This document shows, piece after piece, positions 8,511-17,590 of a stretch of DNA of 64,000 nt. Positions within the stretch are counted from its first letter, which is position 1; every line of letters begins with the position of its first letter. The DNA is from DAOUBF01 sp034432795. Lineage in GTDB: Bacteria; Chloroflexota; Anaerolineae; DSLN01. Under the pieces are notes generated by a model. That model saw only the letters and a program-made list of their open reading frames with translations. It was not told where the DNA came from and made no database searches. The DNA is taken from positions 1 through 64,000 of the forward strand of contig DAOUBF010000044.1 of NCBI GenBank assembly GCA_034432795.1, written 5' to 3'. The position numbers and the translations under genes were made by a program.

Positions 8511-9872
8511 ATGCCATCGCAGGACCTGTTTAACCATAGCTTTCAGCAGCGCCTGCAACGCGAGGCCCCCCTGGCGGCGCGGATGCGCCCGCGCACGCTG
8601 GACGAGTTCGTTGGGCAGACGCATATCCTCGGCCCAGGGAAGCTGTTGCGGCGGGCCATTGAAACCGACCGCCTGTTCAGTTCCATTATCCTGTGGGGGC
8701 CGCCCGGCACGGGCAAAACCACGCTGGCGATGATTATCGCCAACACCACGCGCTCCCACTGTGAGACCTTGAGCGCGGTCACGGCGGGCGTCGCCGACCT
8801 GCGTCGCATCATCCACGAGGCGACGGAGCGCCGCAAGCTGCACAACCAGCGCACCATCCTGCTCGTGGACGAGGTGCATCGCTGGAACAAGGCCCAGCAA
8901 GATGCCCTCCTGCCCCACGTGGAGAACGGGACGATCGTCCTCATCGGCACAACCACCGAAAATCCCTTCTTTGAGGTCATTGGGGCGCTGGTCTCGCGCT
9001 CACGCATCTTCCAGTTGAAGCCGCTCTCGGATGAGGAGGTGATGACGTTGTTGCGCCGGGCGCTGGCCGACCCAGAGCGCGGCTATGGTCAACGCCCGAT
9101 CCAGATAGACGAGAACGCCCTGGCTCATCTGGTCCACGTTGCCGGCGGCGATGCCCGCACCGCGCTCAATGCGCTGGAGCTGGCCGTGGAATCCACCCCG
9201 CCGGATGCGGACGGCGTGATCCGCATCACGCTGGACATCGCCCAGGAGAGCATTCAGCGGCGGGCGCTACTCTATGATAAGGACGGCGATGCCCATTACG
9301 ACACCATCTCCGCCTTTATCAAGAGCGTGCGCGGCAGCGACCCCGACGCGGCGCTGTACTGGCTGGCGAAGATGATCTACGCGGGCGAGGACCCCAAGTT
9401 CATTATGCGCCGCCTGCTTATCCTGGCAGCGGAAGACATCGGCCTGGCCGACCCCCAGGGCATTGTGGTGGCCGCCGCCTGTGCGCGGGCCTTGGAATGG
9501 GTCGGCCTGCCCGAAGCCATGTACCACCTGGCCGAGGCCACGATCTATCTGGCCACTGCGCCCAAATCCAACTCGGTCGGCGCCTGGATGAAGGCGATGG
9601 AGACAGTGGAGAAAGAGGGGATTGTGGAAGTCCCCGATCATCTGAAGGACAGCAGCCGCGACGCGCAGCGCCTGGGCCATGGCCAGGGCTATCTCTACCC
9701 CCACGACTACCCCGGCCACTACGTCCCCCAGCGCTATCTGCCGCCAGAGCTGGAAGGCATCCGCTGGTACCAGCCCAGCGACCAGGGATATGAGCGCGAG
9801 ATCAGGGAGCGACTGGCGCGGTGGCGGGGGGCGCGCGGAGTAGCGCTGTCAACGGATTTGGGAACGGATTGA
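8511..9872 (+). CDS. rarA: Replication-associated recombination protein A (RarA/MgsA AAA+ ATPase)
   Basis: A clamp-loader-like AAA+ ATPase acting at stalled replication forks. It has Walker A GPPGTGKTT near residues 63-71 and Walker B LLVDEVHRWN near 117-126 with the family-typical KAQQDALLPHVE after it. The C-terminal part (ARALEWVGLPEAMYHLAEATIYLA... and GYLYPHDYPGHYVPQRYLP) is the RarA tetramerisation region. At 453 residues it is of family length. I took the ATG at 8511; another at 8499 is possible, and neither has a clear ribosome site. It converges with rpoB, and the terminator at 9898-9936 lies between them. Confidence 0.93.
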   Translation: MPSQDLFNHSFQQRLQREAPLAARMRPRTLDEFVGQTHILGPGKLLRRAIETDRLFSSIILWGPPGTGKTTLAMIIANTTRSHCETLSAVTAGVADLRRIIHEATERRKLHNQRTILLVDEVHRWNKAQQDALLPHVENGTIVLIGTTTENPFFEVIGALVSRSRIFQLKPLSDEEVMTLLRRALADPERGYGQRPIQIDENALAHLVHVAGGDARTALNALELAVESTPPDADGVIRITLDIAQESIQRRALLYDKDGDAHYDTISAFIKSVRGSDPDAALYWLAKMIYAGEDPKFIMRRLLILAAEDIGLADPQGIVVAAACARALEWVGLPEAMYHLAEATIYLATAPKSNSVGAWMKAMETVEKEGIVEVPDHLKDSSRDAQRLGHGQGYLYPHDYPGHYVPQRYLPPELEGIRWYQPSDQGYEREIRERLARWRGARGVALSTDLGTD

Positions 9873-9897
9873 GCAGATAGCGGGTCACGCAAACCAA

Positions 9898-9936
9898 AAC
9901 GCCCCGCAGGCTTAAGGTCAGTACCTGCGGGGCGTT
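9898..9936. terminator. Strong intrinsic terminator between rarA and rpoB
   Basis: A perfect 13-bp stem (AACGCCCCGCAGG / CCTGCGGGGCGTT) with a 13-base loop. On the leftward strand it is followed by TTTGGTTT, so it best fits termination of rpoB. It may also stop rarA transcription. No rpoC lies beyond it. Confidence 0.85.
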
Positions 9937-9959
9937 CACATCGGATGGCCGACGGCTAC

Positions 9960-12900
9960 CTACTCCTGCTCGTCGTCCCCTGTGGCCCCCAGCCCTAACA
10001 GGCCGGTGAGCAACTTGGGTGTGCGCGCCTTCTCCTCATCCTTGCCGAAGCGGATGACCTCGCCGGTGTCGGTGACGGCCTCCACCGCCAGGCCCAGCGA
10101 TTGCAGTTCCTTGACCAGCACGCGGAACGAGGCCGGGATGCCTGGCTCTTCAATCGGCGCACCTTTGACGATGGCCTCATAGGTCTTAACGCGGCCCTGC
10201 ACGTCGTCGCTCTTGATGGTGAGCATCTCCTGCAGCGTATAGGCCGCGCCGTAGGCTTCCAGCGCCCACACCTCCATCTCGCCGAAGCGCTGGCCACCGA
10301 ATTGGGCCTTGCCGCCCAGGGGCTGTTGCGTCACCAGCGAGTACGGGCCGGTAGAGCGCGCATGGACCTTGTCCTCTACCAGGTGCGCCAGCTTCATCAT
10401 GTGGATGATGCCCACCGTCACAGGCCGGTCAAACGGCTCGCCCGTCTTGCCGTCGTACAGGATCATCTTCCCCAACGTGGGCAACGGGTAGCCGGTCAGG
10501 ACGCTGGCCCGCTCGGCCACCGTCTCCACCTCCTCATCCGTTAACGCCTCTGGGGCCACGCCCTGCAAGACATCGGGCAGGTCCTTGCCGCGCCGCTCCA
10601 ACTCCTCACCCAACCAGCGCAGCCACTCGCGCAGGCACACGATCCGCGCCCGGCGATTCTTTTCGCTATCTATGACCCGCTGTCCATCCCCGCGCCAAGG
10701 CTCAAAGTCCAGGATGGCCTCCGGGGCCACGCCCCGCTCCTTGAGCCACTCGTGCAGGACGGCATAACGGGCGTAGGTGCGGTTGAGCAGTAGGTCTTCT
10801 TCTTCGTAGCCGCGCTCCACCAGCCAGTTGGTGATGTACAACATGCGCAGCTCATCATCGTCCGTAATCAGGGTAGGGTCTTCCTGGCCGATCTCCTTAA
10901 ACCAGGCCCAGGCGCGCTGGCCCGCTTCCTCCCAGGCGCGGTCAATCAGCCAGGCGCGGGCCAGGTCGGCCTCAATCTCTTCCTCGCTGGCGCCGTCAAA
11001 CACCGGCGTGATCGCCCGGAAGCCCAGCCGGTCCGCCGCCCAGCCCAGATGCGTCTCAAAGATCTGGCCGATGTTCATGCGCCCTGGCACGCCCAGCGGG
11101 TTCAGGATCAGGTCCACCGGCGTCCCATCCGGCAGGAAGGGCATATCCTCAATCGGCACGACCTTGGAGATGACCCCCTTGTTGCCGTGACGCCCGGCCA
11201 TCTTATCGCCCTCGGTGATCTTGCGCTTCTGGGCCACGCTCACCCGCACCATCTTGTCCACGCCCGCAGGCAGGTCGCGATGCTCGTCGCGGGTGAACAC
11301 TTTCACGTCCACCACCTTGCCGTGCTCGCCGTGCGGCAGGCGCAGGGACGAATCTTTCACCTCACGGGCCTTCTCGCCGAAGATCGCTCGCAGCAGCTTC
11401 TCCTCCGGGCTAAGCTCCTTCTCGCCCTTGGGCGTGATTTTGCCTACCAGGATGTCATTCGGGCCGACCTCAGCGCCGATGCGCACAATGCCGTGCTCGT
11501 CCAGGTCCTTGAGCGCATCCTCGCCCACGTTGGGGATGTCATAGGTGATCTCCTCCGGGCCGAGTTTGGTGTCGCGGGCCTCCACCTCGTGCTTTTCAAT
11601 GTGGATGGAGGTAAACTTATCCTCGCGCACCAGGCGCTCGGAGATCAGCACCGCGTCCTCGTAGTTGCCCCCCTCCCAGGAGAGGAAGGCCACCAGCACG
11701 TTGTGCCCCAACGCCAATAGCCCGTGATCCGTAGAGGAACTGTCCGCGATCACCTCGCCCTTCTTGACGATCTGTCCCTTGACCACGATAGGGCGTTGGT
11801 CAATGCAGGTGGACTGGTTAGACCGCTGGTACTTGCGCAGCTTGTACACGCGCGGGCCGTTGGCGCCCTGAATGACGATCTGGCTGCCCGTGACGCTGAT
11901 GACCTCGCCATCCTCCTCGGCCAGCACCACCTGCCCGCTGTCCCGCGCCGCCACCCATTCCATCCCTGTGCTCACCAGAGGCACCTCAGGCTGGAGCAAG
12001 GGCACCGCCTGGCGTTGCATATTGGAGCCCATCAGGGCGCGGTTGGCATCGTCGTGCTCCAGGAAGGGGATCAGCGCCGCCGAGATGCCCACGATCTGGC
12101 GCGGGGCCACGTCCATGAAGTCTATTTCCTCCACAGGCAACTGCAGGAAACGCTGGTGACGCCGCACGGAAGCGCGTGGGCGCACGAACTCGTTCTTCTC
12201 CGTCAGCGGCGCGTTACCCTGGGCGATCACGTACTGGTCCTCCGTGTCCGCCGCCAGATAGACGATCTCATCGGTGACGAAAGGCTTGACCCGGATCTCC
12301 AGCGCTTCAGGGTTCTCCAGCCCTTCGGCCACCTGGCGCAACTGCCCAGCGACCTCCGGGGTGATCTCCACGCCACTGCCCACCAAGACCTCGCCGGTCA
12401 TAGGGTGAACCACCGGCGCGCGCGTAGTGCGCCCGATCAACCGATCGTACTCTTCTGGCAGGATGCGGCAGACACCGGCGCTGGGCCTGGTCTCCTCCTC
12501 GCGCTGCCGCACAAAGCGGAAGATTCGGTAGACGCGGCGATAGGGCGTTTCAATGAAGCCGTACTTGTTCACCCGCGCGTAGGAGGCCAGGCGACCGATC
12601 AGGCCGATGTTCGGGCCTTCGGGCGTCTCAATCGGGCAGATGCGGCCATAGTGGCTGTGATGCACGTCGCGCACGTCAAAGCCAGCGCGCTCGCGGCGCA
12701 GGCCGCCGGGCCCCAGGGCAGAGAGCGTGCGCTTGTGTGTTAACTCGGCCAGGGGGTTGGTCTGCTCCATGAACTGCGAGAGCTGGCTGGAGCCGAAAAA
12801 CTCGCGGATGGCCGCAACGATGGGCCGGATGTTGATCAGGTTCACCGGCGTCATGGCCTCGGCATCGCGGATGCTCATGCGCTCCTTGACCACGCGCTCG

Positions 12901-14021
12901 GTGCGGCGCAGGCCAACCCGCAGCTTGCTCTGGATGAGTTCGCCCACCGTTTTGACGCGGCGGTTGCCCAGGTGGTCAATATCGTCGGCTTCGGCCTGGC
13001 CATTGTTGATGCGGATCATGCGCTTGACCAACTCCACCAGGTCTTGCTGCATGACGGTGCGCTGGCTCTCCGGGAATTTGTTCGGGTCCCCGTAGAGGCG
13101 CTTGTTGATCTGGTGGCGGCCTACACGCTCCAGGTCATAACGCCGCCGGTCAAAGAGTTGCGACCACAGGTATTCGCGGGCGTTCTCCAGCGTGGGCGGG
13201 TCACCGGGGCGCATGCGCTTGTAGAACTCAATCAGCGCTTCCTCAGCCACGCTGCGGCCATCCTTGCCCGTCCAGGTCGGCTCCTGGCGCAACGTGGCGG
13301 GGATATACATATGGTCGGTATCAGTGTCCACATCGGCGAACAGCGCCAGCAACTCCTCGTCTGTGCCTTCCTGGATCACTTTACAGTCTGTGCCATCATC
13401 CACAGCGGCCAGGGCGCGCAGCAGAATGGTCACCGGGACGGTACGCTTGCGGTTGAACTTCAGCGTCAGGTAATCGCCCCGGCGCGTCTCAAATTCCATC
13501 CAGGCGCCGCGGTCGGGGATGAGCTTGGCTGCCGCCAGGGTGCGCCCGGTGGTACGGTCCTCCTCGGCGCTGAAATACACGCCCGGTGAGCGGATGAGCT
13601 GCGAGACGACCACGCGCTCTGTCCCATTGATGATGAACGTGCCGTTCTTGGTCATCATGGGGAAATCGCCCAGGAAGATTTTCTGGACGATGTTCTGGTC
13701 GGTGGTGACATCCCGTAGGAGCACATTGGCGTACAACGGCGCGGCATAGGTCATGTCGCGCTCGCGACACTCCTCCTCGCTGTATTTCGGCTCCTCAAAC
13801 CAGTAATCCAGGCCAAACTCCTTGGCGGTCTCGCTTCGGTCGGGGAAATACAGCTTGAGCGCGCCGTTGAAGCTCTCAATAGGTGAGATCTCATCAAACA
13901 GATCGCGCAGCCCTTCCTCCAGGAACCACTTAAAGGATTCCAGTTGGACCTCAATCAAAGTGGGCAAGGGCAGCACGTCACTGATGCGTGCATAGGACTT
14001 TGTGGCAGATAGTTGGGCCAT
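9960..14021 (-). CDS. rpoB: DNA-directed RNA polymerase subunit beta
   Basis: A 1353-residue catalytic beta subunit of RNA polymerase. Conserved blocks include GTERVVVSQLIRSPGV, the rifampicin region (SSQLSQFMEQTNPLAELTHKR), GSNMQRQAVPLL, EGDKMAGRHGNKGV and KVHARSTGPYSLVTQQPLGG. Between the FDGASEEEIE block (about residue 1010) and LPTLGKMILYDGKTGEPFD (about 1180) lies an insertion of about 160 residues where most bacteria have few and Thermus about 50. The start has GAGGAGG seven bases upstream. It has its own consensus promoter (14162-14190) and a terminator right after it, so it appears to be transcribed alone, without rplL upstream or rpoC downstream. Confidence 0.98.
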   Translation of the reverse strand: MAQLSATKSYARISDVLPLPTLIEVQLESFKWFLEEGLRDLFDEISPIESFNGALKLYFPDRSETAKEFGLDYWFEEPKYSEEECRERDMTYAAPLYANVLLRDVTTDQNIVQKIFLGDFPMMTKNGTFIINGTERVVVSQLIRSPGVYFSAEEDRTTGRTLAAAKLIPDRGAWMEFETRRGDYLTLKFNRKRTVPVTILLRALAAVDDGTDCKVIQEGTDEELLALFADVDTDTDHMYIPATLRQEPTWTGKDGRSVAEEALIEFYKRMRPGDPPTLENAREYLWSQLFDRRRYDLERVGRHQINKRLYGDPNKFPESQRTVMQQDLVELVKRMIRINNGQAEADDIDHLGNRRVKTVGELIQSKLRVGLRRTERVVKERMSIRDAEAMTPVNLINIRPIVAAIREFFGSSQLSQFMEQTNPLAELTHKRTLSALGPGGLRRERAGFDVRDVHHSHYGRICPIETPEGPNIGLIGRLASYARVNKYGFIETPYRRVYRIFRFVRQREEETRPSAGVCRILPEEYDRLIGRTTRAPVVHPMTGEVLVGSGVEITPEVAGQLRQVAEGLENPEALEIRVKPFVTDEIVYLAADTEDQYVIAQGNAPLTEKNEFVRPRASVRRHQRFLQLPVEEIDFMDVAPRQIVGISAALIPFLEHDDANRALMGSNMQRQAVPLLQPEVPLVSTGMEWVAARDSGQVVLAEEDGEVISVTGSQIVIQGANGPRVYKLRKYQRSNQSTCIDQRPIVVKGQIVKKGEVIADSSSTDHGLLALGHNVLVAFLSWEGGNYEDAVLISERLVREDKFTSIHIEKHEVEARDTKLGPEEITYDIPNVGEDALKDLDEHGIVRIGAEVGPNDILVGKITPKGEKELSPEEKLLRAIFGEKAREVKDSSLRLPHGEHGKVVDVKVFTRDEHRDLPAGVDKMVRVSVAQKRKITEGDKMAGRHGNKGVISKVVPIEDMPFLPDGTPVDLILNPLGVPGRMNIGQIFETHLGWAADRLGFRAITPVFDGASEEEIEADLARAWLIDRAWEEAGQRAWAWFKEIGQEDPTLITDDDELRMLYITNWLVERGYEEEDLLLNRTYARYAVLHEWLKERGVAPEAILDFEPWRGDGQRVIDSEKNRRARIVCLREWLRWLGEELERRGKDLPDVLQGVAPEALTDEEVETVAERASVLTGYPLPTLGKMILYDGKTGEPFDRPVTVGIIHMMKLAHLVEDKVHARSTGPYSLVTQQPLGGKAQFGGQRFGEMEVWALEAYGAAYTLQEMLTIKSDDVQGRVKTYEAIVKGAPIEEPGIPASFRVLVKELQSLGLAVEAVTDTGEVIRFGKDEEKARTPKLLTGLLGLGATGDDEQE

Positions 14022-14161
14022 ATGCCTCCTCAGAATTCCTTAAAAATACAATACGAAACCAGCGGTCAACCCTTCACCGGTCGCCGATCCTCATCTTGTA
14101 TGCAGTTGAGGGCTGATTGCGTTGAGGTAACGATAGCCGCCGCCCTACTCAATACGGCGTT

Positions 14162-14190
14162 ATTATACTCAGCTTAAGCGGACCTGTCAA
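14162..14190 (-). promoter_or_regulatory. Consensus sigma70 promoter of rpoB
   Basis: Reading leftward, TTGACA (14190-14185), 17 bases, TATAAT (14167-14162): a perfect match in both boxes and spacer. The expected transcript start near 14155 gives a leader of about 135 bases before the rpoB ATG. Confidence 0.9.
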
Positions 14191-14193
14191 GGA

Positions 14194-14539
14194 GAATTTC
14201 AGCGCGCTCAGGCGGGTAAGAACCCGGCTAAGAGCCGGTGGCTATGGAAAGCCGCCTACAGACTCAGCCGTAGCTCAGGTGTAGGGCAGGGTTCTATACC
14301 TGCCGCTCTTTGGCCCTGCTGCGGCGGCTATGGAAAGCCGCCCTACAGGCCCGCCTTGCCCATCTCCCCGGCGTAGGGCAGGTTTCTATACCTGCCGCTC
14401 TTTGGGCTTCGGCTGTCGCTCTTCGGCGGCTATGGAAAGCCTTTCGGCGGCTATGGAAAGCCGCCCTACAGGCTATTCTATCCCGCCTTGCCCATCCCGC
14501 CATTTATGAGAGGATCTCAAGAATTTCAGCGCGCTCAGG
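14194..14539. repeat. Cluster of small hairpin repeats bounded by 19-bp direct repeats
   Basis: The 19-mer GAATTTCAGCGCGCTCAGG occurs at 14194-14212 and again at 14521-14539. Between them are four full or partial copies of a unit built on GGCGGCTATGGAAAGCCGCC (near 14236, 14323, 14425 and 14446, usually followed by CTACAG). There are also two copies of a unit GTAGGGCAGG-(G/T)TTCTATA-CCTGCCGCTC (14281 and 14373). Both units are short hairpins. The block begins 4 bases upstream of the rpoB -35 box and fills most of the 742-base gap to the next gene. I see no gene in the gap. Confidence 0.8.
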
Positions 14540-14763
14540 GGGCGCCGGCCCATTGCAGGCGACATGCTCTGTTTGGAGGCGCAGTCACGCCATAATTCCG
14601 CCCGGTCAACGCCCATGCCCCGCTCTTTGGTGACAAATGTCACTGCCATAACATGTCGTCTGACACTGACGCGCACCGCCCCAAGCCAGTACACTCTCCA
14701 TAGGACGAAGGGGTTTTGCCATTCGCTAGCGGGCCTTCGTCCGGGAGCGAAAGCGAATTAACG

Positions 14764-15066
14764 ATGATCAGCCAACGCGGCCCGTTGCGCTTCACTATCC
14801 TGAACGCCACCGGGCTGGACATCGCGGCCTGTAGCAGTTGTGACTCGTGCGAGGAGGGCTGCCCACACGCGCAGGAGTGGGACCTGCACCCCAGTGAGGT
14901 GCTGTATTGGGCGCGTAAGAACCACGACCGGGCCTTGACCTGCCGCACCATCTGGGTCTGCGCCCAATGCCAGACCTGTGGCGTCATCTGCCCCGACGGC
15001 GTGCCCTTTGAGACGGTGGCGGCGGCACTGCGCACTGAGGCACGGCTACGCGGGCTGTCCTGCTGA
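14764..15066 (+). CDS. Small dicluster 4Fe-4S protein, HdrC-like
   Basis: A 100-residue protein with two cysteine groups of the 4Fe-4S type: CSSCDSCEEGCPH near residue 22 and CAQCQTCGVICPDG near residue 70. This arrangement resembles the electron-transfer subunit C of heterodisulfide reductase. It lacks the CCG domains of HdrB or HdrD, and no HdrA is nearby. It is the first gene of a rightward run with DUF166, a CooC-like ATPase and fumarase, so a role in electron supply or metal-cluster assembly for that group is possible. The ATG at 14764 is chosen because the longer frame adds an unrelated low-complexity start. Confidence 0.8.
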   Translation: MISQRGPLRFTILNATGLDIAACSSCDSCEEGCPHAQEWDLHPSEVLYWARKNHDRALTCRTIWVCAQCQTCGVICPDGVPFETVAAALRTEARLRGLSC

Positions 15067-15132
15067 GCACAGCGCCCGGCGCCGGGCGTCAGCTCGGTGC
15101 TTTCCTGAGCGCTGACTGCTGAAAGCTATTTT

Positions 15133-15894
15133 ATGCGCATCCTGGCAGTTGTTTCCGGCGAATACGGGCAACGGCATGTGGCTAACATCCGCGCTTATGG
15201 CCCGCCGCACTGGGACATCCAGGTCTGGCGGGCCCCGGCGGCTTTCCCGCCGGTGATTGACGACCCGGCGGAGCACCTGCCTGCCACGCTTCCCCCTGCC
15301 GACCTCATCCTGTCTTTCGGCGAGCATCGCGGCGTGGCCGAGCTTCTCCCCGACATCGCCTACATGACAGGCGCCCAGGCGGTCATCGCCGCCATAGACA
15401 ACGAAGCCTGGCTGCCGCGCGGCCTGGCCCGGCAATTGCGCGGCTGGCTCGCCGGGATGGACGTCGCCTGCGCCACGCCCAAGCCCCTGTGCACGCTCAC
15501 CGAAAGGTATTACGCCGTCAACCGCCGGGAACGTGTGGCTCACGATAGCCCGCTCATCGCCGAGTTCGCCCGGTACTTCGGCCAGCCCAGCCTGCACCTG
15601 ACCGTTGACCCAGACACGCGGCGCATCCTCAACGCGACGGTCCTGCGCGATAGCGTATGCGGCTGTGCCCGCTTCGTCGCCCAGGGGTTGATCGGCGTCT
15701 CGGCGGATGAGGCCGAGGAGAAGGCCGGCCTGCTCCACCACCACTACCCCTGCCTGGCGAGCATGGGCATAGACAGCGACTACGACGATACTCTGATGCA
15801 CGTCTCCGGCAACATCCTCAAGGACAACGTGGGCGCGCAGGTGAAGCCCTTCAAGCGCACCCCCATGATCGTGCCGGGGACACGGAGCGAATAA
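15133..15894 (+). CDS. DUF166 family protein
   Basis: A 253-residue protein of the DUF166 family, best known from methanogens and once mislabelled thymidylate synthase. Recognisable pieces are MRILAVVSGEYGQRHVANI at the start and the cysteine motif SVCGCARFVAQGL near residues 174-186, followed by HHHYPCLASMGID. The spaced cysteines and histidines suggest metal or cluster binding. Its stop overlaps the start of the CooC-like ATPase gene by one base (TAATG), so the two are translationally coupled. The biochemical role is not established. Confidence 0.8.
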   Translation: MRILAVVSGEYGQRHVANIRAYGPPHWDIQVWRAPAAFPPVIDDPAEHLPATLPPADLILSFGEHRGVAELLPDIAYMTGAQAVIAAIDNEAWLPRGLARQLRGWLAGMDVACATPKPLCTLTERYYAVNRRERVAHDSPLIAEFARYFGQPSLHLTVDPDTRRILNATVLRDSVCGCARFVAQGLIGVSADEAEEKAGLLHHHYPCLASMGIDSDYDDTLMHVSGNILKDNVGAQVKPFKRTPMIVPGTRSE

Positions 15895-16670
15895 TGGCCA
15901 GGATTGCGATCAGCGGCAAAGGTGGGGTAGGCAAGACGACGCTGGCGGCGCTATTGGCCCAGGTCTATGCTGACGCCGGGCGCGTGGTGCTGGCGGTGGA
16001 CGCCGACCCCTCGCCCTGTCTGGCGGGCGCATTGGGCTTCCCCGCCGAACTGCGGACCAGGTTGCGCCCTATCGCCGAGATGGACGAGTTGATTGAGGAG
16101 CGCACCGGCGCCAGGCCGGGCACGGTGGGCGGGTTCTTCACCCTTAACCCCCGCGTGGACGACCTGCCGGAGCGCTTCAGCGTCGTGCACCGCGGCGTGC
16201 GCCTCCTGGAGATGGGCGGCGTGGAAGCGGGCGGCTCCGGCTGCATCTGCCCGGAAAGCGCCCTGCTCAAAGCCCTGGTCCGCCATCTCCTTCTGCGCCG
16301 CGAGGATGTCCTGATCCTGGACATGTACGCGGGCATTGAACACCTGGGGCGCGCTACAGTGGATAGCGTGGACGCCATGCTGGTCGTGGCCGAGCCGACA
16401 CGGCGCAGCCTGGCCACCGCCGCCCAGATCAAGGCGCTGGCCGCCGACATCGGCCTGACGCGGCTGTGGCTGGTGGGCAACAAGGTGCGCACGGAGGAGG
16501 ACGCCGCCTTCCTCCGGGCCGAGTCGCCCGGCCTGCCGCTGCTGGGCCTGTTGCCCGCCGACCCCGGCGTGCAGGAGGCCGACCGGCTGGGCATCCCCGT
16601 CTATGACTATGTGCCTGCCCTGCGCCAGGCCGCCGAACGCATCGCCGCTGCACTGGAGGCACTTATATAG
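15894..16670 (+). CDS. CooC-like ATPase (metal-cluster maturation, MinD/ParA fold)
   Basis: A 258-residue SIMIBI-class ATPase with the deviant Walker A SGKGGVGKTT at residues 7-16, Walker B LILDMYAG, and the CxC motif GCICPE with Cys near residues 116 and 118. In CooC that CxC sits at the dimer interface and binds nickel or zinc. CooC loads nickel into carbon monoxide dehydrogenase, but no CODH gene is in this window. It is coupled to the DUF166 gene upstream, and fumarase subunits follow 27 bases downstream. It therefore probably serves assembly of a metal centre, whose identity is open. Confidence 0.85.
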   Translation: MARIAISGKGGVGKTTLAALLAQVYADAGRVVLAVDADPSPCLAGALGFPAELRTRLRPIAEMDELIEERTGARPGTVGGFFTLNPRVDDLPERFSVVHRGVRLLEMGGVEAGGSGCICPESALLKALVRHLLLRREDVLILDMYAGIEHLGRATVDSVDAMLVVAEPTRRSLATAAQIKALAADIGLTRLWLVGNKVRTEEDAAFLRAESPGLPLLGLLPADPGVQEADRLGIPVYDYVPALRQAAERIAAALEALI

Positions 16671-16697
16671 GGAGCAATACAGCCACAGGGGGACATC

Positions 16698-17579
16698 ATG
16701 CTACCGCAGCCTGATCTGAAGGGACACCTGTTAGAGCTGATCCGCCTGGCCGCGACCGACCTGCCGCCGGACGTGGAGGCCGCGTTGCGCCAGGCGGTGG
16801 AGCGCGAGGCGCCCGGCTCGGCCGCCCGAGGCGCCCTGGAAGCCATCCTTAAGAACGTGGAACTGGCGCGGCAGAACGCCACGCCCATCTGCCAGGATAC
16901 CGGGACGCCCATCTTTTATGTCACCTATCCGGAGGGGTGGAGCACGCGCAGGCTAGGCGAGGACATCCGCGCCGCCGTCGCCGAGGCGACCGCCCGCGCC
17001 TACCTGCGCCCCAATGCCGTCCACCCCATCACCGGCAAGAACACCGGCAACAACCTGGGGGACGATTACTTCCCCACCATCCACTTTAAGGAGGTGGAGG
17101 GGGACACTCTGACCGTTGATCTGATGCTCAAGGGCGGTGGCTGTGAGAACGTTGGCGCGCAATACGCGCTCCCCGATAGCCGCCTGGGGGCCGGACGCGA
17201 CCTGGAAGGCGTGCGCCGGGTGGTGCTGGACGCCGTCCACAAGGCCCAGGGCAGGGGCTGCGCCCCCGGCATCCTCGGCGTGGCCATCGGCGGCGACCGC
17301 GGCTCGTCTTACATGGCCTCTAAGGAGGCCCTCTATCGCCGTCTGGACGACGCCCATCCCGACCCCCAACTGGCGGCACTGGAGGCCCGCCTCACCGACG
17401 AGTCCAATCAGTTGGGCATCGGCCCCATGGGCTTCGGCGGCCAGACGACCGTGCTGGGCACAAAGCTCACCACGTTGCACCGCCTGCCCGCCAGCTACTT
17501 CGTCACCATATCTTATATGTGCTGGGCCTACCGCCGCCGCCGCATGACCGTCCGCAACGGCCAGGTGACCTACGAGTAG
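16698..17579 (+). CDS. Fumarate hydratase class I, alpha subunit
   Basis: A 293-residue alpha subunit of the two-subunit, oxygen-sensitive [4Fe-4S] hydratase that interconverts fumarate and malate. The three cluster cysteines are visible in PICQDTGTP (about residue 65), KGGGCENVGAQ (about 149) and GRGCAPG (about 188). GIGPMGFGGQTT near the end is typical of class I fumarases. The related L(+)-tartrate dehydratase has the same architecture and cannot be excluded. The beta subunit follows 11 bases later. Confidence 0.92.
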   Translation: MLPQPDLKGHLLELIRLAATDLPPDVEAALRQAVEREAPGSAARGALEAILKNVELARQNATPICQDTGTPIFYVTYPEGWSTRRLGEDIRAAVAEATARAYLRPNAVHPITGKNTGNNLGDDYFPTIHFKEVEGDTLTVDLMLKGGGCENVGAQYALPDSRLGAGRDLEGVRRVVLDAVHKAQGRGCAPGILGVAIGGDRGSSYMASKEALYRRLDDAHPDPQLAALEARLTDESNQLGIGPMGFGGQTTVLGTKLTTLHRLPASYFVTISYMCWAYRRRRMTVRNGQVTYE

Positions 17580-17590
17580 GGGAAAAGACC

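Noticed and set aside
11049..12743. Plus-strand frames opposite rpoB
   Set aside because: His/Arg-rich shadow frames of a conserved gene, without starts or motifs.
14236..14471. Regularly recurring units that might be a CRISPR array
   Set aside because: Units are two different palindromes with irregular spacing, overlapping partial copies and no unique spacers; no cas gene is nearby.
14294..14503. Small frames in the repeat block upstream of rpoB
   Set aside because: They translate the hairpin repeats (RRKAFHSRR-like repeats) and have no homology or start signal.
14764..15066. Heterodisulfide reductase complex
   Set aside because: Only the small dicluster protein is present; no HdrA or HdrB-type gene lies within the window, so the full complex is not supported.
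15894..16670. ParA/MinD chromosome- or plasmid-partition protein
   Set aside because: The CxC motif in GCICPE and coupling to DUF166 point to the CooC group; no ParB or parS-like site is present.
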